Position numbers and translations under genes: made by a program. This document shows, piece after piece, positions 57,861 to 64,000 of a stretch of DNA of 64,000 bases. Origin of the DNA: Linanthus parryae (Eukaryota; Streptophyta; Magnoliopsida; Ericales; Polemoniaceae); the NCBI GenBank assembly GCA_023055425.1, contig JALGPY010000002.1:45921821-45985820 (forward strand), written 5' to 3'. Under the pieces are notes generated by a model. That model was given only the letters and a program-made list of their open reading frames with translations. It did no database searches and was not told the DNA's origin. The first letter of the stretch is position 1, and each line of letters opens with the position of its first letter.

Positions 57861-58472
57861 TACATTTTCTTCTGTTGGGAAACGAACACACTTTTAAAAA
57901 TAATAAATATAATAAATATTAGTATAATAGTAAAAATAATAATGTTAATAAACAAATATATATTATCAATCTGATTAAATAATAATTTCTCTTTTTTCAA
58001 AATAATAATAATAATAATAATATTTTCTCCGTTTCTTTTCTTTCTTTCCGTTTGACTTTAGGAGACAAATTGAACGACTAATTTACCTAGAGATATGATA
58101 CGAAAAATTGCTAATACTTTCATAATATTGTAGTGTTAAGAAAGATATACAACGTTATGAAAAAATAATACATTTCCGTATCATATTATTAGCTAAATTA
58201 ATCGGCTAAATTAACATGTTTAGCAATGTATTGATTAAGCACAATTCAAGAGACAAATTACGCTCGTCTTAGCATAAATGTCTCTTTAAGAAATCACAGA
58301 CCATCACAGTGATTTGGACCGTTCAATGACTAGCGTCTCTTAACAACACACGCCAAATTTGACAGGAGTTAAGTCAATATCATCTTGTCAACCCTACCCG
58401 ATAGCGTAATTACAACACCACCCTTCTCCAGTCTGGAAAAGTATAAGAAATCAGGAAACTACAGGGGTACAC
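57861..58472. other. AT-rich intergenic
   Basis: Contains an (AAT)n run at about 58000-58022. No gene seen. Confidence 0.45.
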
Positions 58473-58607
58473 CTGAAATTTCAAAAACACAGTTTCATCA
58501 CCATTATTGACACTCAAGGGACTAGAAAGTTCAATTAAAGCATCTTCATCCTCCAGCCAGTAATCTAAGGGATAGTATAATTGCCAATTACGTGAAGAAC
58601 TCAATGC
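58473..58607 (-). pseudogene. Isolated 45-codon exon-like segment
   Basis: On the minus strand, an acceptor (gtaggtag) precedes a 135-nt open block in phase 0 that ends at a donor (TTTCAG|GTGTAC). It encodes a balanced, coding-like peptide containing WQLYYPLDYWLEDEDALIEL. No other exon was found within the surrounding repeats. It may be a captured or relict exon. I do not recognise the family. Confidence 0.4.
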
Positions 58608-59548
58608 CTACCTACGACAACAACATAAACATATTACGTTTGTGTTTTGTTGTTAATTTTGTTTCATTGTTTGCTGGCTGCTATTGTGTGGTGTTTTTCC
58701 TAACATGTCTGGACACCTAATGCAAACTTATTCAAGTCACTTTGACGCCTTTCTTTATCAAAAACTTCTTTTTCGTTGTGTGACGTCTACTATTATTCTA
58801 TCGTCTTACCATAAAAATAACGCTAAATTGCATCGGTGGTACCAATAGTTTGATTTGATATGGATTTGATATCCATAGTTTCAATTGCAGCATCCACGGT
58901 ACTCTATGTTAAATGCTTATTTCTCTGTCCGTATAGTCGAACCGTTTAGATCTAGGTTATAGTTAACTTTATTCCACTTAAACGTTTGTAATCGTTCAAT
59001 TTTAAGAAATAAAAAATGTGTCGTTTTTCAAATTCAGTATTTTTCGTGTGTGTTCGTGTTTGTGTGTCCGATCGATAGCAAATTTGCTTTGTGTAATATA
59101 TGATGGAGGAAAATGCCAACCTACCAACAAGTATTATGTTTAAAGCATAAAGACATGCATGATATAAGCAATTTTTGTCATGCCACCATACCCATTGGAT
59201 TACTGAAAGGGATGGTTTTGGTATTATTCCTTTACTATAGTAGTACAATTTATCAATACATGCGCTAGTACCATATAAAATTATAAGTATATGAGTGGAT
59301 GATATACTTAATTATTTGGTTGGTTGGGAAACATCATTAGGGTTGAGCACTTACCTAACAATTGCAGAACTTCTAACCCACTTGATGAAACAATTAAGCA
59401 AGGAAAGTTGTTTTACCAACTGAGGAACTTAGTCTTACCAATAATTAGTAACACATTAACCACATCCATTAGCAAGTACTAGTATATATCAGAAGTACAA
59501 TTGTGCAAGATACCAAAAGTGAGTGTGATGACCTCTTTTACCTATGTA
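58608..59548. other. Intergenic, nothing recognised
   Basis: AT-rich, with no gene or clear repeat end. Confidence 0.45.
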
Positions 59549-59800
59549 CCACTCTGGCTAACCTCTTTTGCACTATTTGGACTTTAACCACTATTCACTG
59601 AGTCACTTTGATCCGGTAATTTGGATAACAAAGTTTTGCAATTTTTTAATTTTTTTCGAAATGTTGTAGAGTAACTCTTATTCTACAAGACCATAAAAAA
59701 TTATCGAAAAATTACGTCGTTTTGCGATTCCAACCACTGAGTCAAAGTGACCAAATTACGGTCAAAAAGTCAAATGATGCAAAGCTGGTGGACGGAGTGG
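59549..59800. mobile_element. Stowaway-like MITE
   Basis: 252 bp between TA dinucleotides (59547-59548, 59801-59802), CCACTCTGGC and GACGGAGTGG ends, internal AGTCACTTTGATCCGGT / CTGAGTCAAAGTGACC pair. Confidence 0.75.
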
Positions 59801-59802
59801 TA

Positions 59803-60346
59803 TTGACTTCTCCTATCTTTAGAAAATGGTTCCTGAATCGTGAATAGGGTATTGCTTGAGTGATCCCACTTCATTTGGACTACTTAACCTTTCAAACATG
59901 TGAGAGCAATTAATATTGGGAATGCAAGTTGAAAGTGGGAAATCAAAAACTAAACTGAACCGTACTATTTTAAAAGTTATAAACCGTACAAAACATACCC
60001 ACAACGGAAATTATAAAATCGAACCAACTTAGTGTGCGTAGAGGTTGTGTACTAACAATTTGAAGATGTGAACTAAAAGTTATATTCTCTCATAGTAGTA
60101 TTTTCTTTCGGAGAAGATGTTATTACTTCTGGCCTTCTGGGAGTCGCATTTGACTTCATTTTTCTCTTCTGGAGAGGCATTTAGACTTTGTTTGGCGGAT
60201 CAAGTGGGAGTGACTTTCACTTATGGGTTTGACAAATGATATGAGTATAATATTAAACTTATTGAAATGAACTTAAAACTCCTACACTAAATATGTTTTC
60301 CTATAAACTCTTACTAACCTTAGCAAAAAAGAAATAGATAAGCATA
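59803..60346. other. Intergenic, nothing recognised
   Basis: No gene seen. Confidence 0.45.
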
Positions 60347-60695
60347 GAGCATCTCCAGTAGTACTAGTTAAAAGTTATTTATAATTTGATAAAAAGTTAA
60401 CATTTCTATTTTAGATATTGTAAAAATTTAGTTATTGCTCCAATAGTATTTGTTAAATGATTAGTTAAATAACAAGTGACACATTCTTAATATTTATTGT
60501 ATGAGAATTTTAAGGAATTCATGACATAACCGCTAAGAACATGGGTAAACAATATGAAGTTCGTTAAAGTAGTGAGCGGGATAACTATCCGCTAAAATAA
60601 TGAACGTTATAGAGAGCCTATTGGAGACAATATTTTTCCCAACTTATTTATATTTTGAAGATAACCTCCATATAAATAACCTATTGGAGATGCTC
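60347..60695. mobile_element. MITE of the GAGCATCTCC family
   Basis: 349 bp with GAGCATCTCCAGTAG and the inverted CTATTGGAGATGCTC. Termini resemble those of the 31886 element. The flanks are ATA and ATC, so the 3-bp duplication is imperfect. Confidence 0.65.
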
Positions 60696-60901
60696 ATCAT
60701 AATATCATCCTAACACAGAGCCATAATGACGAGAATTCGTGTCAATCAAATTTGTTAGGTTTAGGCATGAAACGTATCAGAAACCTATTCGGATCGAAAT
60801 TTATATTGCACAACCGTTTTGATTTTCATCTCTAGTGTAAAAAATAAATGTGAAACAAAGTAGAAACTCGACATTTCTATAATTAAAATGAATGTCATCT
60901 A

Positions 60902-61690
60902 CAGATAGAGTGCTAACTCAGTGGTAAGACTGTCAACCAAGCTCGACCTGGCCCACGCCCTCCTCCAAGCACGCCACCCAAGCCCACAACCTCCGGATTA
61001 GTGCTGACCTCCACAGGGCCGGCCTTAAACTTTCATGGGCCCTAGGTGAGAGTTGAAAGTGAGACCCTTTTTACCATAAACATAATTGTGAATAAAAAAT
61101 TTACTCAACGGTAGGGCGGCACATATCTCCCGTTTTACTAATAATACGGGTTCATAACCCGTAAAAAAATGTGGGGGGACATAATACCTTACCCCCCTAC
61201 GAAAAAAGTTAATGTAGTTATAAAAAATCTACCTATATTGCTTTCATAATGCAAAATTACTGATGAAATCGGCATACACAAGTTGTTCTAACATATCTCT
61301 TTCGATAGACAAGAGACCCAAATCACTTAGTCGTTCTTGTGACATGTTTGACAGCAAATTCAGTTATCATTCTTGCACAATTTTATCTTCTAAATCTTTT
61401 AATTTTCTTCGAAATGTTATCTACCACATTTTTTATTTTCACAATTATAAATTTACGATACTACCCCTTTTCCTGGAAAATACCATGAGCCCCTTGAAAT
61501 TGGGGGCCCTAGGCGAACACCTAATCTGTCTAGCAGATGGGCCGGCCCTGGACCTCCATACCTCACCCACCCACCTGTTACATCTGCTAGGCGACATCCC
61601 TCACGCAAACGACTATGGAAAGTCTAAAGCACTCAAAGTCCCTTGCATGAGGTCTCATATTCGAACCTTGTAGTTGGAGTTGGTAGGCTA
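60902..61690 (+). mobile_element. SINE-like copy split by a hAT element
   Basis: An A-box-like GCTAACTCAGTGGTAAGACTG at about 60912 and, beyond the hAT insertion, AAAGTCCCTTGCATGAGGTC followed by the B-box-like ATATTCGAACC (about 61636-61670). The latter segment is shared with the 42796 SINE. About 200 bp still separates the boxes after removing the hAT element, so another insertion is likely. Confidence 0.55.
61014..61550. mobile_element. hAT-type element (CAGGGCCGGCC family)
   Basis: 537 bp, CAGGGCCGGCC and GGCCGGCCCTG ends, perfect 8-bp duplication GACCTCCA (61006-61013, 61551-61558). No transposase coding; an open frame from 61263 crosses the right border and is not a gene. Confidence 0.9.
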
Positions 61691-62203
61691 GATAGAATTT
61701 CGTTTCGTTTCTTGTAAGTTGTAATGATATTCTAAGTAAATAACCAAATAAAAATAAAAATGAATATCATCCCTTATTTGAGATAAAAGTCTTCTGTTCA
61801 TTGAAAAATAAATATAAAACCAAATTCACATATCATGACTCTTTGAATTATATGACAGGAGTCCACTTAATAAGCACCCATTTCGAAACCGCAAGTTAGG
61901 AAAACACTGTTTTTAATCTGACTTGTTTAAACTGAATTACGAAACATGCACTTTGGGAGAACAAAAAAGGGAGGAGAGAGGAAAGCGAGCCAAATTGCAG
62001 AGAATCTTTCGTCAGCGGGGAGAAAAAAAGCCCCAGGAATGCGTAGTGCGCACTCCGCGTACTGTTGAAGTCTCCAGTCCCATAAAAACAATTACTATAA
62101 ACTACAAGTACCACCCGAAATAATTAGAAACTACAAGTACCACCCGCTTGTCCGTATATTTCCATTTCCTAAACCCATCACCGGTTGTACTTCTTTTTAT
62201 TTA
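61691..62203. other. Intergenic, nothing recognised
   Basis: No gene. A short repeat of AAACTACAAGTACCACCCG occurs twice at about 62099 and 62129. Confidence 0.5.
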
Positions 62204-62433
62204 CTTCTTCCGTTCCTTCTCTCTATTAACGTAGTCACTTTGACCCAGTAATTTGGATAACAAAACGATCTACTATTTTGAGAAATTTTTCATAATGTTG
62301 TAGAATAAAAGTTGTTCTTAACACAGTGAAAAGTTATTAAAAAATTAAATTGTTTTGCGATCTAAATTACCCGGTCAAAGTGACCCGGATAAGAGTCAAA
62401 AAGTTAAAACGTAGAGAAAGAAAAGGGAGGAAG
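62204..62433. mobile_element. Stowaway-like MITE
   Basis: 230 bp between TA dinucleotides (62202-62203, 62434-62435), CTTCTTCCGTTCCTTCTCTC at the left with its near complement at the right, and the internal AGTCACTTTGACCC / GGGTCAAAGTGACCC style pair. Confidence 0.75.
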
Positions 62434-63360
62434 TATTAGTTTTTCAGACCACCTATTTGTAGAAATTCGTCGTCTTTGACGCCGTCACAGTTAACTGTTT
62501 CCATCAAGGCCACGCACACGTTAACGCCGTTAACCGAACCGTTTAAAAACTGCCTCACAGTCATTTCCTCTCTCCCTTCCTCTCGCTCCTTTTTCTCTCT
62601 TCTCTCTCTCTCTGCAAATCGAGAGAGGAAGAACCAGAACAACAACTATTCACTCACTCTCTCTCTCTCTCTAGCTCTCTCGCTCTTCTGAGGCTAGCTG
62701 TGGTTCAAAGGTACAGTGTTTCGATCCATCTCTTCATACGCATCTGAGTGAGACTATGATCGAAACTAGAGAGAAATCCGCAAAGTCGTGACTATTTGAA
62801 GCAATTGTTGTGATTTTGACTGCAATTACTCTCTCTGCGCCTCTGATTTCGGATCTCTCTGGCCTCTCCACTGCTTGGTTCTCTTATTTCTAGGTTTTTT
62901 TTTAGGGCTTGGACTCACTCTATATCCCTGTAAATTAGCTGCTGAAATCTTCTCGTTTTTGTGTATGTGTGTGTGTGATTATCGCTGATATTACTCCGTT
63001 TGATTGATTGCTTTGTTCTCGGTTCGATAATTTGTGGTCTCTGTGTCTAATTCGGTTGTGGATATGAAGAAATAAGATCGGTTTGATGGAGATAGGGTGC
63101 GTTTGATCGAAATATCTCAGTTCGGGGGTCTGTTAAAACAATAACTTTTTGGATTGATTGAGTGTAGTTCTTGTTCTCTACTCTTTTACAGTTTTAGGGT
63201 TATGATTAGATTCGGGAAAGTGAATTGTTTGTTAGAAGAAGTGAAATGAAATCACTCTGTTTTGGAAAGGTAAGATATACTACTAGGCTAATCTTTTGAT
63301 GTACCTGGACTTTACTCCTTAATTATGTCAGCTTAACCTAAATTTTGGCATTAAAATAGG
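62434..63360 (+). promoter_or_regulatory. Probable promoter, 5' UTR and first intron of a gene running off the right edge
   Basis: A long CT-rich stretch (about 62570-62690) typical of plant 5' UTRs precedes a likely donor at 62710 (TTCAAAG|GTACAG). T-rich intron-like sequence follows. A further possible exon end is GGAAAG|GTAAG near 63269. The 3' part of the gene is outside the window. Confidence 0.45.
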
Positions 63361-63468
63361 GTGGCTGGCGACCGTAGTATCGCCGTGTGTAATGAAGAAG
63401 CTTTAGCTTCACAGTTTGCTCAAAATAAGAAGTTTCTGAAACTGTATGAGCGCTTTCCTTGTATTTAG
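63360..63468 (+). CDS. Candidate exon of a gene extending past the right edge
   Basis: After an AG at 63358-63359 the sequence reads in frame as VAGDRSIAVCNEEALASQFA and on to KKFLKLYERF before a TAG at 63466. It has balanced, coding-like composition. A donor such as CT|GTATGA at 63444 would end the exon earlier. The first codon is GTG where a Met start would be expected if translation begins here. The family is not recognised. Confidence 0.4.
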
Positions 63469-63560
63469 TTTTGTTAATTTTTAGGTATTTGTTTCCGGGT
63501 GCTGGAGCTAACCTTCCTCCGGTTACATTTAATTTAAGAGATGCAAATATCTTCTATTTA

Positions 63561-63946
63561 GGCTCTGTTTGGTTCGCAGTAAAATGTTTGACAAGGGAAA
63601 AAATTTTACGCGTAAAATGTTTTGTGTGAAAAAGCTCTCGCTGCAATTATTTTCTCGTGTTTGGCTGATTCTTGCCAAAACAGTGGGCGTGACGGAAATG
63701 GCAGTGATGGTGGCGGTGATGGGTTGTGGTGGAGGTATGTGGCGGTGGAGGTGTTAGTATGAGTTGTTGTGATCCTTCACTCTCCGGAAAATGGCTTACG
63801 GATTTGAAATGTGTAAATCATTTTACATCATTTGAGGGAAAATATTTTACAGGAAAACATTTTACTTCCAACCAAACAACACCAAAACACCAAAACAAGG
63901 GAAAGCATTTTACAGGAAAATGTTTTACCACCAACCAAACGGAGCC
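63561..63946. mobile_element. PIF/Harbinger-type MITE (GGCTCTGTTTGG family)
   Basis: 386 bp, GGCTCTGTTTGGTTCG at the left and ACCAAACGGAGCC at the right, TTA on both sides (63558-63560, 63947-63949). The subterminal AAAATGTTTTAC repeats are inverted. It lies inside the presumed intron of the right-edge gene. Confidence 0.82.
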
Positions 63947-64000
63947 TTAATGTAACATGTTACGTGTTTTGTGTTCTTTGACATGTTTCTATCTGCTTAT

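Overview
The window is nuclear DNA of a flowering plant, most likely a eudicot. Its genes have short GT-AG introns, and it carries B3-domain and J-domain genes, a nuclear copy of plastid petB, and many plant-type transposons (Ty3 chromovirus, L1-type LINEs, hAT, PIF/Harbinger, pogo and Stowaway-like elements, tRNA-derived SINEs). I could not place the species from sequence alone.

Region 1 (1-24,497) looks like the right-hand part of a very large Helitron. It ends in a textbook Helitron 3' terminus: an 8-bp GC hairpin at 24,468-24,486, then CTAG at 24,494-24,497, followed by a T. Upstream, mostly on the same strand, are small intron-poor genes: an RNase H-fold protein with a proline/serine-rich head (776-2175, frameshifted), a small coiled-coil protein (3332-3679), a two-B3-domain protein (5848-6774), an RPA/OB-fold single-strand-DNA-binding-like protein (7764-20255, interrupted), and a second RNase H-fold protein that has lost catalytic residues (20997-21809). 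A lysine-rich protein lies on the minus strand (23288-23716). RPA-like proteins are known companions of plant Helitrons. The left end and any Rep/helicase gene would lie outside the window.

Inside an exon of the RPA-like gene sits a very young 11.5-kb Ty3/gypsy chromovirus (8145-19662), with a perfect 5-bp target duplication and 2288-bp LTRs that differ at only about four places. Its gag-pol frame is broken at four points. Between the primer-binding site and gag is an additional intact ORF (10802-11431). Its product begins with a near copy of the histone H3 tail, carries three tandem 11-residue SUMO-interaction-like motifs, and ends in a long acidic tail. This is the most unusual feature of the window.

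Region 2 (24,498-43,000) is intergenic and transposon-rich: a petB plastid fragment directly beside the Helitron end, SINEs, MITEs, a degenerate minus-strand LINE inside a TIR element, and a pogo-like element with nested insertions.

Region 3 (43,000-51,336) holds the one clear housekeeping gene, a nine-coding-exon J-domain plus DnaJ-X chaperone of 344 residues whose introns carry several transposons. Region 4 (51,337-64,000) is again repeat-rich: hAT, Stowaway-like and Harbinger elements, a young 5'-truncated LINE with an open frame, a split SINE, one orphan exon, and at the right edge what looks like the 5' end of a further gene.
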